A stretch of DNA of 64,000 nt, from NCBI RefSeq assembly GCF_003336755.1, contig NZ_QMDI01000013.1, positions 1 to 64,000 on the forward strand, in the 5' to 3' direction. The position numbers were made by a program, and so were the translations under genes. The DNA is from Elioraea thermophila (ex Habib et al. 2022). Lineage in GTDB: Bacteria; Pseudomonadota; Alphaproteobacteria; Acetobacterales; Acetobacteraceae. The notes under the pieces were generated by a model. That model was not told where the DNA came from, did not search any database, and saw nothing but the letters and a program-made list of their open reading frames with translations. Positions 8,939 to 21,600 of this stretch are shown here, piece after piece; position 1 is the first letter of the stretch, and the number at the start of each line of letters is the position of its first letter.

Positions 8939-11166
8939 ATGCCGGAAGGCACCAGCAGCGCGATCCTCTTGGAAGCACGATTCGTCGGCCGCCCGCTGCG
9001 GCGGCGTGAGGACGCCGTTCTGCTCACCGGCCGCGGACGCTTCGCCGCCGATGTTCCGCCGCCGCCCGGAACCCTCTTCGCCCGCTTCCTGCGCGCCCCC
9101 GCAGGGCCGGCACGCATCCGCAGACTGGAGGTGTCGGCGGCGCGGGCCATGCCGCGGGTGGCGGCGGTGTTCACTGCCGGGGATTGTCCGCCCGCAGCGC
9201 AGCCGGCCGTGAACGCCGTCCTCGCCGGACTGCCGTCGGCGCGCTTCGCGCCGCTCGCCGGGCCGGAGGTGCCTTTTTGCGGTGCCGCGGTGGCGCTGAT
9301 CGTGGCAGAGACGGAGGCGATCGCCGACGACGCCGCGGAGGCCATCGAGCTCGATCTCGAACCGCTGCAGGAGACGGCCGCCGACCCCGCCTTCGCCTGG
9401 ACCTTCGGTGCCGAGGACGTGGCGGAAGCGACGCCGGTCGTCGTCACCGCAACGATCCGCCACGCGAGGCTCGCCCCGGCGGCGCTCGAACCGCGTGCCG
9501 TGCTCGCGGTCCCGGACGGCGGGCGGCTGCGCGTGCACCTCTCGTCGCAGACGCCGCATCGCGCCCGGACGGATCTCGCCGCGGTCCTCGGCCTCGATCC
9601 CGGCGCGATCCACGTGGCGGGCGGCGATGTCGGAGGCTCCTTCGGGGCCAAAGCCTCGATCACGCCGGAAGAGGCCGCGGTGGCGATGGCGGCGTGGCGT
9701 CTCGCGCGACCCGTCCGCTGGGTAGCGTCGCGCAGCGAGGAGTTCCTCTCCGCCCCGCGCGGGCGCGGGCTTTCCGTCTTCGGCCGCCTGGGCTTCGCCG
9801 CCGACGGCCGGGCCCGCTTCCTCTCGGCGACGATCTCCGCCCCGCTGGGGGCACGCCTCACCTCCTCGGCGGCCGTGCCGGCACGCAACGCGGCGCGCTG
9901 TCTGCCCGGCCCGTACGTCGTGCCACGCGTTGCGGCGCGCCTCGAGGGGCGTTTCACGCCGGAACCGGCGATCGGCATCTATCGCGGGGCCGGGCGGCCG
10001 GAGGCGGCGATCCTGCTCGAGCGGCTGATGGATCGCGCCGCCCGCCGCCTCGGTCTGTCCCCGGTCGAGATCCGACGCCGCAACCTGTTTCCCCCCGATG
10101 CCCTTCCGCACTCCACTCCGACCGGAGAGGTGCTGGACAGCGGCGACTATCCCGCCCTGCTCGACAGTGCCCTCAGCGTGGCGGGCGGCGCGTGGGAGGA
10201 CCTCGCCGCCGAACGCGAAGCGCGGCGGGCCCGCGGCGAGTGCGTCGGTCTCGGCGTCGGCTGCTACGTCGAACCCTGCGGCCGAGGCTGGGAATCCGCC
10301 CGCGTCGCGATCACCGCAGACGGCCGGATCCGCGTCGCGACCGGCTCGACGAGTCAGGGACAGGGCCGGGCCACGGCCGTGGCGCAGATCGTGGCCGACG
10401 CCATGCGGCTCGCGGACCCTGCCGAGGTCGAGGTCCTGCTGCACGACACCGATACGACGCCGGAAGGGATCGGCGCCCTCGCCTCCCGCTCCACCGGGCT
10501 CGGCGGCGCCGCCCTGCTGCAGGCGGTGGCGTTCCTCGAGGACGAGGCCCGTTCGGTGGCGGCCCGGCTGCTGAACGCCGCCCGCGAGGAGGTCCTGCCT
10601 GCTCCCGGCGGCTTCCGGCACGCCGTCGATGCGGAGCGCCGGATCGGTTGGGAGAGGCTGGGTCCGCTCGAGGCGGAGGCGCGCCACACGGCGACGGCGG
10701 AGTCCTGGTCGGCCGGCTGCGTCATCGCCCGCGTCGCGATCGACCGGGAGACCGGCGTCGTGACCATCGAGGAGCTCGCCTGGGCGGAGGATGCGGGTAC
10801 CATCGTCAATCCGCTGCTGGCGGAAGGCCAGATGTGGGGCGGGCTCGCGCAGGGCATCGGCGAGGTTCTCGGCGAGCGCATCGTCACCGACGGGGCGGGC
10901 ACGCTGCTGACGGGCAGTCTCCTCGACTACTTTCTGCCGAGGGCGCTCGATATGCCCGAGAGGGCGGGTTTCGCGCGCCCGAGCCAACCCTGCCGCGCGG
11001 CGAACACACCGCTCGGCGCCAAGGGTATCGGCGAAGCCGGCACCATCGGCGTGCCGGCCGCGCTGCTGAACGCCATCGCCGATGCCCTGGGCGACTTGCC
11101 GGAGGAGATCGTCCTCCCCCTGACGCCGGAGACGATCTGGCGCCTCGCACGGGAGGGACCGCGCGC

Positions 11167-11170
<4 letters not shown>
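8939..11170 (+). CDS. Xanthine dehydrogenase/CoxL-family molybdenum hydroxylase large subunit (orphan)
   Basis: A 743-residue molybdopterin-binding subunit. It opens with 'RFVGRPLRRREDAVLLTGRG', has 'GGDVGGSFGAK' and carries the active-site loop 'IYRGAGRPEA', the form II or non-CO-dehydrogenase version rather than the CoxL selenocysteine-copper loop. 'STSQGQGRATAVAQIVAD' and 'GAKGIGEAGTIG' near the end are also family marks, with the last Glu the usual catalytic base. ATG 8939 follows GAGGGAGCAGGGGG. Partner FAD and 2Fe-2S subunits are not encoded anywhere in the window. Such enzymes hydroxylate N-heteroaromatics, aldehydes or related carbons. It overlaps the next gene by ATGA, so it belongs with the lyase and dioxygenase downstream. 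Confidence 0.85.
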
Positions 11171-12701
<1,531 letters not shown>

Positions 12702-12918
12702 GGCCGACGCGCTGGGTTCGCGAGAAGCGAGCGGGTCCAAGCCGACCTGGTCGGCGGCACCGGCGCGATGGTCTCGCCGCGCGATCGCCCGGCGCCGCCG
12801 TGGCGGCGCTCCGTTCGGCCAACCAAGGCGCGGCCGGGCTTTTCACCAAGCGCCGAGGTGCGCTACGCACTATGGACGGGCCGGTGGCGAGCCCGACGGG
12901 GAGAAGGGAGACGGACCG

Positions 12919-14106
12919 ATGAGAATATCTGCCAGTCGTCGTGCGGTTCTGGCCGCAGGGCTCGCCCTGGCGGCCTCGCCCTTGCCGAAGCCGGCCATCG
13001 CGCAGGGTGCGCCGCTGCGGATTGGCGTGATCACCACCCTGTCGGGGCCGGGCGGCTATCTCGGCGCCGATGCGCGCGACGCGCTGCAACTGGCGGCGGA
13101 AATGAACGGCGGACGGCTCGGTGACGTGCCGGTGCAGTTCGTGGTCGAGGACGATGCGCTGCGACCGGCCCAGGGCAAGCAGATCGCCGAGCGCTTCCTC
13201 CGCAACGAGCGGATCCGCCTCTTCACCGGCGTGATCTTCTCGAACGTTCTGGGGGCGGTGGTGCCTGACATCCTCGATGCCGACGGCATCTATGTCTCCT
13301 GCAACGCCGGCCCCTCCAACTTCGCCGGGCGCGAGTGCCGACGCAACTACTTCGTCGTCTCCTGGCAGAACGACAACCTCCACGAGTCGGCCGGCGCGCT
13401 GGCCAACATCATGGGCTATCAGCGGGTGTTCATCCTGGCGCCGAACTACCAGGCCGGGCGCGACGCCCTCACCGGATTCAAGCGCCTGTTCCGAGGCACG
13501 ATCACCAACGAGGTGTACACGCGCCTGGATCAGACCGACTACGCCGCAGAGATGGCGCAGATTCGCGCCGCGCGACCCGATGCGGTGTACCATTTCCACC
13601 CGGGGGGCCTCGGCATCGCCTTCATCCGGCAATACGCTCAGGCCGGGCTTCTCGGCACGATCCCGCAGGTTCTGCCCGCCCCGTCGATGGACGTCGTGAC
13701 CTTGGCGGCGGTCGGTGATGCGGCGGAAGGTGTCGACGTTTCGAGCCATTGGAACAGCGACTTCGACAATGCCGAGAGCCGCCGCTTCGTCGATGCGTTC
13801 CGGCGTCGATACAATCGCATGCCGACCTACTATGCCCAGCAGGCCTACGACACGGCGCTCGCCATCGGTGCCGCCTTGCGCGGTACCGGCGGCTCCGTGA
13901 GCGACCCCGAGGCCTTTCGCACGGCCATGCTGCGAGCCGATTTCCCCTCCACGCGCGGCAATTTCCGCTTCGGCCCGAACCAGCACCCGATCCAGGACTG
14001 GTACGCGCTGAAGGTGGAGCGCGTCGGGGGCCAGCTCGCCCTCGTCACCAAGCGCAAGATCCTCGAGAACCACAGCGACGCGTACGCGGCCCAGTGCCGC
14101 ATCTGA
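12919..14106 (+). CDS. LIV/aromatic-acid type ABC transporter, periplasmic substrate-binding protein
   Basis: A 395-residue type I periplasmic binding protein. The N-terminus 'SRRAVLAAGLALAASP' with 'KPAIAQG' is a signal peptide with a twin-arginine look. The mature protein starts 'PLRIGVITTLSGPGGYLGAD' in the manner of LivJ/LivK and amide- or benzoate-binding proteins. It leads a five-gene importer operon (binding protein, two permeases, two ATPases). Its place behind anthranilate and 3-hydroxyanthranilate genes suggests an aromatic or N-heterocyclic acid as ligand; this is inferred. Confidence 0.87.
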   Translation: MRISASRRAVLAAGLALAASPLPKPAIAQGAPLRIGVITTLSGPGGYLGADARDALQLAAEMNGGRLGDVPVQFVVEDDALRPAQGKQIAERFLRNERIRLFTGVIFSNVLGAVVPDILDADGIYVSCNAGPSNFAGRECRRNYFVVSWQNDNLHESAGALANIMGYQRVFILAPNYQAGRDALTGFKRLFRGTITNEVYTRLDQTDYAAEMAQIRAARPDAVYHFHPGGLGIAFIRQYAQAGLLGTIPQVLPAPSMDVVTLAAVGDAAEGVDVSSHWNSDFDNAESRRFVDAFRRRYNRMPTYYAQQAYDTALAIGAALRGTGGSVSDPEAFRTAMLRADFPSTRGNFRFGPNQHPIQDWYALKVERVGGQLALVTKRKILENHSDAYAAQCRI

Positions 14107-14128
14107 GCCGGTTGCCGGAGGGGACGGC

Positions 14129-15043
14129 GTGGCGCTGCTGGTCGAGCAGCTGCTGAACGGCATCCAACTCGGCGTCACCCTCTTCCTTCTGGCGGCCGGG
14201 CTGACGCTCGTCTTCGGCATCATGGGCGTGATCAATCTCGCCCATGGCTCGCTGTACATGATCGGTGCCTTCGCGGCCGCGTTCGTCGCGGCCGAGACCG
14301 GCAGCGTGCTGCTCGCCCTGCTCGGCGGCCTGGTCGCAGCCGGGCTCACCGGCATGGCGATCGAGTTCGTGGTCCTGCGGCGGCTCTACGCCCGCGACCA
14401 TCTCGACCAGGTGCTGGCGACCTTCGGCCTTATCCTTTTCTTCAACCAGGGCATGGTGATCCTGTTCGGCCGTCAGCCGATCTTCGTCGCCCTGCCGCCG
14501 TTCCTCGCCGGCGCCGTCGAGATCCTCCCTGGCGTTCCCTATCCGGTGTATCGCCTGCTGATCATCGTGCTCGGGCTCCTGGTTGCGCTCGGCCTGTGGT
14601 TCCTGATCCAGAAGACGCGCATCGGCGCGCTGGTGCGGGCGGGAGCGACGCATCGTGAGATGGTGCGCGCGCTCGGGGTCGACATTCGCCTGCTGTACAC
14701 GCTCGTCTTCGGCCTCGGTGCACTGCTTGCCGGCTTCGCCGGCGTCATGGCGGGGCCGGTCTACTCCGTGAACGTCGGCATGGGCGAGCAGATCCTCATC
14801 CTCACCTTCGTCGTGGTGGTGATCGGCGGGGTGGGCTCGATCCGGGGAGCGATGTTCGGAGCGCTGCTGGTCGGCATCGTGGACACCATGCTCCGCGCTT
14901 ACGTGCCGGGCCTTTTGCGGACGATGATGGACGCCTCGCAGGCGGACATGCTCGGCGCGGGCCTCGCGTCGATGGGCGTCTATCTGCTGATGGCGCTGGT
15001 GCTGCTTCTGAAGCCGCGCGGCCTCTTCCCCGCACATGCGTGA
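14129..15043 (+). CDS. Branched-chain amino acid/aromatic ABC transporter permease (LivH type)
   Basis: A 304-residue inner-membrane permease with many hydrophobic segments. The LivH signature 'GLTLVFGIMGVINLAHGSLYMIGAF' region is present, as are 'GALLAGFAGVMAGPVYSV' and the EAA-like loop 'VIGGVGSIRGAMFGALLVG'. It begins with GTG after GGAGGGG. Its last 8 bases overlap the next permease. It forms one half of the membrane channel. Confidence 0.9.
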   Translation: MALLVEQLLNGIQLGVTLFLLAAGLTLVFGIMGVINLAHGSLYMIGAFAAAFVAAETGSVLLALLGGLVAAGLTGMAIEFVVLRRLYARDHLDQVLATFGLILFFNQGMVILFGRQPIFVALPPFLAGAVEILPGVPYPVYRLLIIVLGLLVALGLWFLIQKTRIGALVRAGATHREMVRALGVDIRLLYTLVFGLGALLAGFAGVMAGPVYSVNVGMGEQILILTFVVVVIGGVGSIRGAMFGALLVGIVDTMLRAYVPGLLRTMMDASQADMLGAGLASMGVYLLMALVLLLKPRGLFPAHA

Positions 15044-16010
15044 CCGCCTGCTCCTGCCGCTCCTGCTCGCGGTGGCAGTGGCGGTGCCCTGGGTCGCCGA
15101 GGCGTTCGGCACGCCGGCTACCGTCGGCCTTGCCACGCGCATCGCGATCTATGCGATCGCCGCCGCCTCGCTGAACCTCGTTCTCGGGTTCGGCGGTCTC
15201 GTCTCCTTCGGGCATGCCGCATATTTCGGGCTTGGCGGCTACACCGTCGGCATCCTGTGGGAGCATTTTCGCCTCGGCGAGCCCTTCCTCGGGATCATTC
15301 CGGGCAGTGCGGATCTCCTCGTCACCTTTCCCTCCGCACTCCTCGTCGGAGGGCTTGCCGCAGCCGCCATCGGCGCGCTCTCCCTGCGAACCTCCGGCGT
15401 GCAGTTCATCATGATCACGCTGGCCTTCGCACAGATGGTGTACTTCCTGTTCGTCTCGCTCGCGGTCTACGGCGGCGACGACGGGTTGATGATCCGTCGC
15501 ACCAACGCCTTCCTCGGGCTCAACCTGCGCGACCCGGCGACGATGTACTGGCTGTCGCTCGGCGTCCTGGTGGTCTGGCTCTGGCTGCTCGGGCGCATCG
15601 TCCGCTCCCGCTTCGGCAGGGTGGTCGAAGGGGTGCGACAGAGTGAACGGCGCATGGCGGCGATCGGCATCTCGACCTATCCCTACAAGCTCGCCGCCTT
15701 CACCATCTCGGGCATGGGCTGCGCCGCGGCCGGAGCGTTGTGGGCCAACTACGCGCGCTTCGTCAGCCCCGACATGATGCATTGGACGAAATCGGGCGAA
15801 CTGATGATCATGGTGATCCTCGGCGGCATGGGCACGCTCCTCGGGCCCGTGCTCGGCTCGGCCGCCCTGGTCGGGCTCGAGTACCTGCTCTCGGGCCTGA
15901 CCGAACACTGGCAGTTCGTGCTCGGGCCGATCCTGGTGCTGATCGTGCTCTTCGCACGCAAGGGGCTGATCAGCCTGCTGCCCGCCCGGGGTCGGCTCCG
16001 TCATGGCTGA
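15036..16010 (+). CDS. Branched-chain amino acid/aromatic ABC transporter permease (LivM type)
   Basis: A 324-residue membrane protein. It carries the LivM start motif 'NLVLGFGGLVSFGHAAYFGLGGY' region, 'VVEGVRQSERRMAAIGI' (cytoplasmic coupling loop) and 'ILGGMGTLLGPVLGSAAL'. It overlaps both the preceding permease and the following ATPase by 8 bases. It is the second half of the channel. Confidence 0.9.
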   Translation: MRDRLLLPLLLAVAVAVPWVAEAFGTPATVGLATRIAIYAIAAASLNLVLGFGGLVSFGHAAYFGLGGYTVGILWEHFRLGEPFLGIIPGSADLLVTFPSALLVGGLAAAAIGALSLRTSGVQFIMITLAFAQMVYFLFVSLAVYGGDDGLMIRRTNAFLGLNLRDPATMYWLSLGVLVVWLWLLGRIVRSRFGRVVEGVRQSERRMAAIGISTYPYKLAAFTISGMGCAAAGALWANYARFVSPDMMHWTKSGELMIMVILGGMGTLLGPVLGSAALVGLEYLLSGLTEHWQFVLGPILVLIVLFARKGLISLLPARGRLRHG

Positions 16011-16758
16011 GCCGGTGCTGGCACTGCAGGGGCTGCACAAGCGATTCGGCGGCGTTGTTGCCACGGACGATCTCAACCTCGAGGTGCGGCCGGGCGAAAT
16101 CCACGCCCTGATCGGCCCGAACGGTGCCGGCAAGACCACGGTGATCGGCCAGATCTGCGGCGAGATCACCCCGGATTCCGGACGGATCCTCTTCGCCGGC
16201 GCCGACATCACGGCGCTGAGCTTCGCCGAGCGCGTCCGCCGCGGCCTGGCGCGCACCTTCCAGATCGTCCAGCTCCTCGACGACGACACGACCCTGGAGA
16301 ACGTCGCGCTCGCCGTGCAGGCGGCGCAGGGGCATTCGTTCCGGTTCTGGACCGATGCGCGGCTCGACCGGCGGCGCACCGACCGGGCGCGGGCCCTGCT
16401 GGGCGAGGTCGGCTTGCCGCAGGAGCGTTGGCGCGTGCGCGCTTCCGACCTCAGCCATGGCGAGCGGAAGCAGCTGGAACTCGCGATCGCGCTCGCGCGC
16501 AACCCCAAGCTGCTGCTGCTCGACGAGCCGATGGCCGGTCTCGGCGCGGCGGAGTCCCTGCGCATGACGGAGGTGCTCCGCGGGCTGAAGGGCCGCATTC
16601 CCATGCTGCTCGTCGAACACGACATGGACGCGGTGTTCGCGCTGGCTGATCGGGTATCGGTGCTGGTGTCCGGCCGCTGCATCGCTTCGGGGCTGCCGGA
16701 GGCGATCCGCGCCGATCCCGTCGTGCGTGAGGCCTATCTGGCCGAGGAGGAGGCCTGA
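16003..16758 (+). CDS. ABC transporter ATP-binding protein (LivG type)
   Basis: A 251-residue ATPase. Walker A 'GPNGAGKTTVIGQICG', the signature 'LSHGERKQLELAIALA' and Walker B 'LLLLDEPMAG' are intact. The LivG-type insertion before the signature and the C-terminal 'VREAYLAEEEA' end are typical. It overlaps the LivM gene and shares one base with the LivF gene. Confidence 0.92.
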   Translation: MAEPVLALQGLHKRFGGVVATDDLNLEVRPGEIHALIGPNGAGKTTVIGQICGEITPDSGRILFAGADITALSFAERVRRGLARTFQIVQLLDDDTTLENVALAVQAAQGHSFRFWTDARLDRRRTDRARALLGEVGLPQERWRVRASDLSHGERKQLELAIALARNPKLLLLDEPMAGLGAAESLRMTEVLRGLKGRIPMLLVEHDMDAVFALADRVSVLVSGRCIASGLPEAIRADPVVREAYLAEEEA

Positions 16759-17459
16759 TGCTCGAGGTATCCTCGCTGCACGCGGGTTACGGGCGAAGCG
16801 AGGTGCTGTTCGACGTGAACCTCGCCGTCGCCGAGGGTGAGGTGGTCACGTTGCTTGGTCGCAACGGTATGGGCAAGACCACCACCGTCAGGGCGATCAT
16901 GGGCCTCAACCCACCGCGCGGTGGCAGGGTGCGGTTCCTCGGTCGCGATGTCGCAGGCCTCCCACCGGAAGCCATCGCACGCCTTGGCGTCGGTCTCGTT
17001 CCCGAGGGACGGCAGGTGTTTCCCACCCTGACCGTGCGGGAGAACCTCGAGGCGACCGCAGCCAATCGCTCGGGCAGCGCCCGACCGTGGCGCCTGGCCG
17101 ATGTCTTCGCGCTGTTTCCGCGCCTGCGCGAGCGCGCCGATCAGCTCGCCCGCACCCTCTCGGGAGGCGAACAGCAGATGCTCGCGATCGGTCGGGCGCT
17201 GATGACCAATCCGCGTCTCCTCATCCTCGACGAGGCGACGGAAGGTCTCGCCCCGGTCGTCCGCGCCGAGATCTGGGCGACGCTCAGGACTCTGAAGGAG
17301 CGCGGGCAGGCCATCCTGGTGATCGACAAGAATCTTCCGGCGCTGATGAAATTGGCCGACCGCCACTTCGTGCTCGAGAAGGGGCGCACGGTGTGGTCAG
17401 GCACTGCCGCAGAGCTGAAGGCGGAGTCCGAACGCGTGAAGGGCTGGATCGGCGTTTGA
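16758..17459 (+). CDS. ABC transporter ATP-binding protein (LivF type)
   Basis: A 233-residue ATPase. Walker A 'GRNGMGKTTTVRAIMG', 'GLVPEGRQVFPTLTVRENL' (a LivF hallmark), signature 'LSGGEQQMLAIGRALM' and Walker B 'LLILDEATEG' are present. It is the last gene of the importer operon. A perfect 14-bp palindrome follows at 17492-17505. Confidence 0.92.
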   Translation: MLEVSSLHAGYGRSEVLFDVNLAVAEGEVVTLLGRNGMGKTTTVRAIMGLNPPRGGRVRFLGRDVAGLPPEAIARLGVGLVPEGRQVFPTLTVRENLEATAANRSGSARPWRLADVFALFPRLRERADQLARTLSGGEQQMLAIGRALMTNPRLLILDEATEGLAPVVRAEIWATLRTLKERGQAILVIDKNLPALMKLADRHFVLEKGRTVWSGTAAELKAESERVKGWIGV

Positions 17460-18605
17460 GCCGCCGCACGCTGGCGCACCAGCCGTCTCCCCCGCGCATG
17501 CGCGGAAGCACCCCATGACCCACGTCTCCATGGCTTGCGTCGCAAGTCGAGCAAAGGAATGGTGAACCCGACGCGCAGTCCGATCAGGGCGAGCCTTGCG
17601 CGGCGCAGAGAGCTTTCGCTTCCGACCGTTTCAACCGGCGTCTCCGGCAGTGGCATCGGGTGAAGTGAGGCGAAGGGGTCTCTCGGTCGGACGGGTCTTC
17701 GGCTCTGCGCGGTCGTCCCGCTGATCCGCTGCAGGGGATGGGGTGTCGAACGATCCCGCGTCCTGACCTGCGACCGCACGCGGTGATCGAAGGGAAAATT
17801 GTCGTTCGCGAACGTTTCGGAAGCAGGAGGCCGGCCCCGCATCGGCTCGGTCGAGCCGCGCAGTCCGAAGCGGTCGAAGGGCACGTCCTCCGCTGCCGGC
17901 CCGGAGCAGCGGCGGATCATCGAATATGCGCTCCTCGCGGTGGTCTTGGAGGCCGAAATCCGTTCGGACCGTCCTGCATGTCGTTTCCGATCGGGCATGT
18001 TGTCGCAAGGCCAGGGCCCCTGTGAAGCGTTCGACGATGAGGTTGGCGAACCGGTCTCCGCGCGTGGCCCCCTCCTGTGGCCCCGTGGTCGCCGCCCTGG
18101 CCAGGAACAGGCGCCTGGTTGCGGTCCTGCCGTTGCGTACCGGGCCGCGGGCCGCGACGCCGCAGCGCAGCTTGGCGCTCCGGTTCTCAGTGGCATGGGT
18201 GGGGTGACAAGGCGCCGAGGGTCGCGCTCGGCAAGTCAGCGTCCGGGCGGATCATCATGCTCAAGGTCGATGAACAGGAGCGGTTCAAACCCAAGCCTCC
18301 TTGTCGACCTTCGACCGACGCGCGAGGTGCGGACCGCGAACCTGGCGACGCGCCCGCTCATGCCCGACGGGACGACGGCCCCGCCTGACCCCAAAGCACG
18401 GTGAGGGGTGGCCAGCCCCATCATGCAGGCGAAGAGCTTTCCTTCCGCTCATCTTCAGGAGAGGTGATTTTGCGCTGACCACTCCGGGTCGGACAGGATC
18501 GGCGAAGCGGAGACCAGCGGTTGCAAGCACACGTGTCTCGTCCCGTGCCGACAGCACTGGCAGACCGCCTCGCCGACCACCCCGTCGGTCGGGGCCGGAC
18601 TCGTT
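17460..18605. other. Long gene-poor interval between convergent operons
   Basis: About 1.15 kb between the importer ATPase and mfd, which converge on it. Open frames exist on both strands but are Arg/Ser/Pro-rich and match no family I can recognise. No tRNA or stable RNA structure was found. The palindrome CCGCGCATGCGCGG at 17492-17505 lies 33 bases after the importer stop and could be part of a terminator or a dispersed palindromic repeat, although no T-run follows. Decayed mobile DNA at the end of the catabolic island is a reasonable but unproven reading. Confidence 0.5.
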
Positions 18606-21600
18606 TCACGCTGCCTTCGCCCGCACGCCCATCGCCGCGAGCGCCCCCAGCACCTCGCGGGCAAGCCGGACCCGGGCAGAAACGTCCGTCAGGTCGCGCG
18701 CGACGAACAGCCGATGATCGGGGCGTAGCTTGGCGAGGCCGGCTTGCTTCTGGATCCAGCCGACGAGGCCCACGGGGTCGCGGAACGTGTTGCCGCGGAA
18801 CTGGATCACCAGGCCCTTCGGCCCGGCATCCAGCTTCTCAACGCCCGCCTCGCGGCAGAGGCGCTTGATGCCCATCACGGCCAGAAGGTTCTCCACTTCG
18901 ACCGGCAGCGGGCCGAAACGATCGACGAGTTCGGCCGCGAGCGCCTCGCTCTCCGCATCGGAGGCGAGCGCGCCGATGCGGCGGTAGAGCCCAAGGCGGA
19001 CGGGCAGGTCGCGCACATAGCTCTCGGGGATCAGCACCGGCAGGCCGAGGTTGATCTGCGGCGTCCAGTCGCGGTCGCTCTCGGCCGCCCTGCCCTCGCC
19101 CGACTTCAGCTCGGCCACCGCCTCCTCCAGCATCTGCTGGTAGAGCTCGATGCCGACCTCGCGGATGTGGCCCGACTGCTCCTCACCGAGCAGATTGCCC
19201 GCCCCGCGCAGGTCGAGATCATGCGAGGCGAGCGTGAAACCAGCCCCCAGCGTGTCGAGCGCCTGCATCACCTCGAGCCGCTTCTGCGCGGTGGGGGTGA
19301 GCTTGCGGTCGGCCGGGATGGTGAGATAGGCATAGCCGCGCAACTTTCCGCGCCCGACACGACCGCGCAGCTGATAGAGTTGGGCGAGGCCGAACATGTC
19401 GGCACGATGAATGACGATCGTGTTCACCGCCGGCAGATCAAGCCCCGATTCGATGATGTTGGTGGAGAGGAGCACGTCATACTGCCCGTCCTGGAACGCG
19501 GTCATGACGCGTTCGAGCTCGGAGGCCGCAAGCCGGCCGTGTGCCTCCACCACCTTCAGTTCGGGTGCCAATTCGGCGATGCGCTCGCGCACCTTCGGCA
19601 GGTCCTCGATGCGCGGCACCACCCAGAACACCTGCCCACCACGGAACCGCTCGCGCATCAAAGCCTCGCGCAGCACCACCGGGTCGAAGGGGAGGATGAA
19701 GGTGCGTACGGCAAGGCGATCGACGGGCGGGGTGGCGATCAGGCTCATCTCGCGCACGCCCGTCAGCGCGAGTTGGAGCGTGCGCGGGATCGGGGTCGCG
19801 GTGAGGGTGAGCACGTGCACCTCGGCGCGCAGCTGCTTCAGCCGCTCCTTGTGCGCCACACCGAAGTGCTGCTCCTCGTCGATGATCAACAGGCCGAGGT
19901 CGGCGAATTCGATCCCCTTGGCGAGCAGGGCGTGCGTGCCGACGACGATGTTCACCGACCCGTCCGCCAGGCCGCGCTTCACCTCCGACGCCTCCTTGGC
20001 GGAGACGAGACGCGAGAGTTGCGCGACCCGCACGGGGAAGCCGCGGAAGCGGTCGGCGAAGGTGCGGTAGTGCTGGCGCGCGAGCAGCGTGGTGGGAACG
20101 ACGACGGCGACCTGCACGCCCGACATCGCGGCGACGAAGGCGGCGCGCAGCGCGACCTCCGTCTTGCCGAAGCCGACATCGCCGCAAATCAGGCGATCCA
20201 TCGGCCGGCCGGAGGCGAAGTCCTCCAGCACGTCGGCGATGGCGCGCGCCTGGTCTTCGGTCTCGGCATACGGGAAGCGGGCGCAGAACTCGTCCCACAG
20301 CCCCTCGGGCGGAAGCAGCGTGGGTGCATCCTTCAGGCGGCGCGCGGCGGCCACTTTCAGCAGCTCCGCCGCCATGTCGCGGATGCGCGCCTTCATCCGC
20401 GCCTTGCGGTTCTGCCACGACGTGCTGCCGAGCTTGTCGAGCGCGACCCCCTCGCCCTCGCCGTAGCGCGACAGCACTTCGATGTTCTCGACGGGAACGA
20501 ACAGTTTGTCGCCGCCGTCGTAGACGATCTTCAGGCAGTCGTGCGCCGCGCCCTGCACCTCGAGCGTCACGAGGCCCTCGTAGCGACCGATGCCGTGATC
20601 GGCGTGCACGACGAGATCGCCCTCCGCGAGCTCGGTCGCTTCGGCGATGAACTGATCCGCCCGCTTGCGTCGCTTCGGCGGGCGCGAGATCCGCTCGCCG
20701 AGGATGTCCTGTTCGGCGATGACGGCGAGCCCCGGCGCGAGGAAGCCGCGTTCGAGGCCGAGCACCGCGAGCGCGATCACGCCCCGCGGCAGGGCCTGCG
20801 CCTGCGCGAACGTCTCCACCGGCTCCGCCGTCGCCGCGCCGTGTTCGGCGAGCAGGGCGCGCAGCCGCTCGCGCGACCCGGGGGTCCAGGCGGCGACGAT
20901 CACCCGGTGCCCCTGCCCGATCAGCGCATCGGCATGTTCGGCCAGCGCATCGAACACGTTCTCGCCCCGCGCCCGAACCTCCGCAAATTGGCGCCCCGGC
21001 CGGCCTCCGCCCTCCACCACCTCGGGCCCGGATCCTTCCGGCTTGGCGAAGGGCGCGAACTGCACCACCTGCGCCCTCTCCAGCATCGCCTCCCACCCGG
21101 CGCGATCGAGATAAAGACGCTCGGGCGGCAGCGGGTTGTAGGGAAGCTCCCCTTCGCTGAGGCGGCGCAGGTCGGGGTTTCGGCGCGCGGCGTAATGATC
21201 CGCGATCATCTCGAGCCGCGTCTCGAGCACCGCCTCCGCCTCGTGGTCGAGCCCGACCCGGCAATCGGGCAAATAATCGAGCAAGGTGGCAAGGTGCTCA
21301 TGAAAGATGGGCAACCAATGCTCCATGCCCTGGAAGCGCCGCCGGGCCGAGACCGCCTCGTAGAGCGGGTCGTCCGCCGCCGCACCGAACAGCTCGCGAT
21401 AGGCGGTGCGGAAGCGGGCGACCGAGGCGTCGTCGAGGAAGACTTCGGAGACGGGCTTGAGATCGACCCGGGGAAGTACGCCCGTGGAGCGTTGCGAGAG
21501 CGGGTCGAAACTGCGGATCTCCTCCACCTCGTCGCCGAAGAGGTCGATGCGAACCGGCTCCTCGCGCCCGGCGGGGAAAAGGTCGATCAGGCCGCCGCGC

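Noticed and set aside
8385-8978. Minus-strand frame between the RidA and hydroxylase genes
   Set aside because: It overlaps the RidA gene antisense, has no domain, no ribosome binding site and biased composition.
12741-12755. GCCGACC-T-GGTCGGC inverted repeat upstream of the importer operon
   Set aside because: Seven-base GC-rich inverted repeats are frequent by chance here, and no promoter elements or regulator gene support an operator.
17631-18008. Possible transposase C-terminal fragment on the minus strand
   Set aside because: A few residues resemble the end of IS5-type transposases ('VERF' followed by basic residues), but the match is too short and has no catalytic motif.
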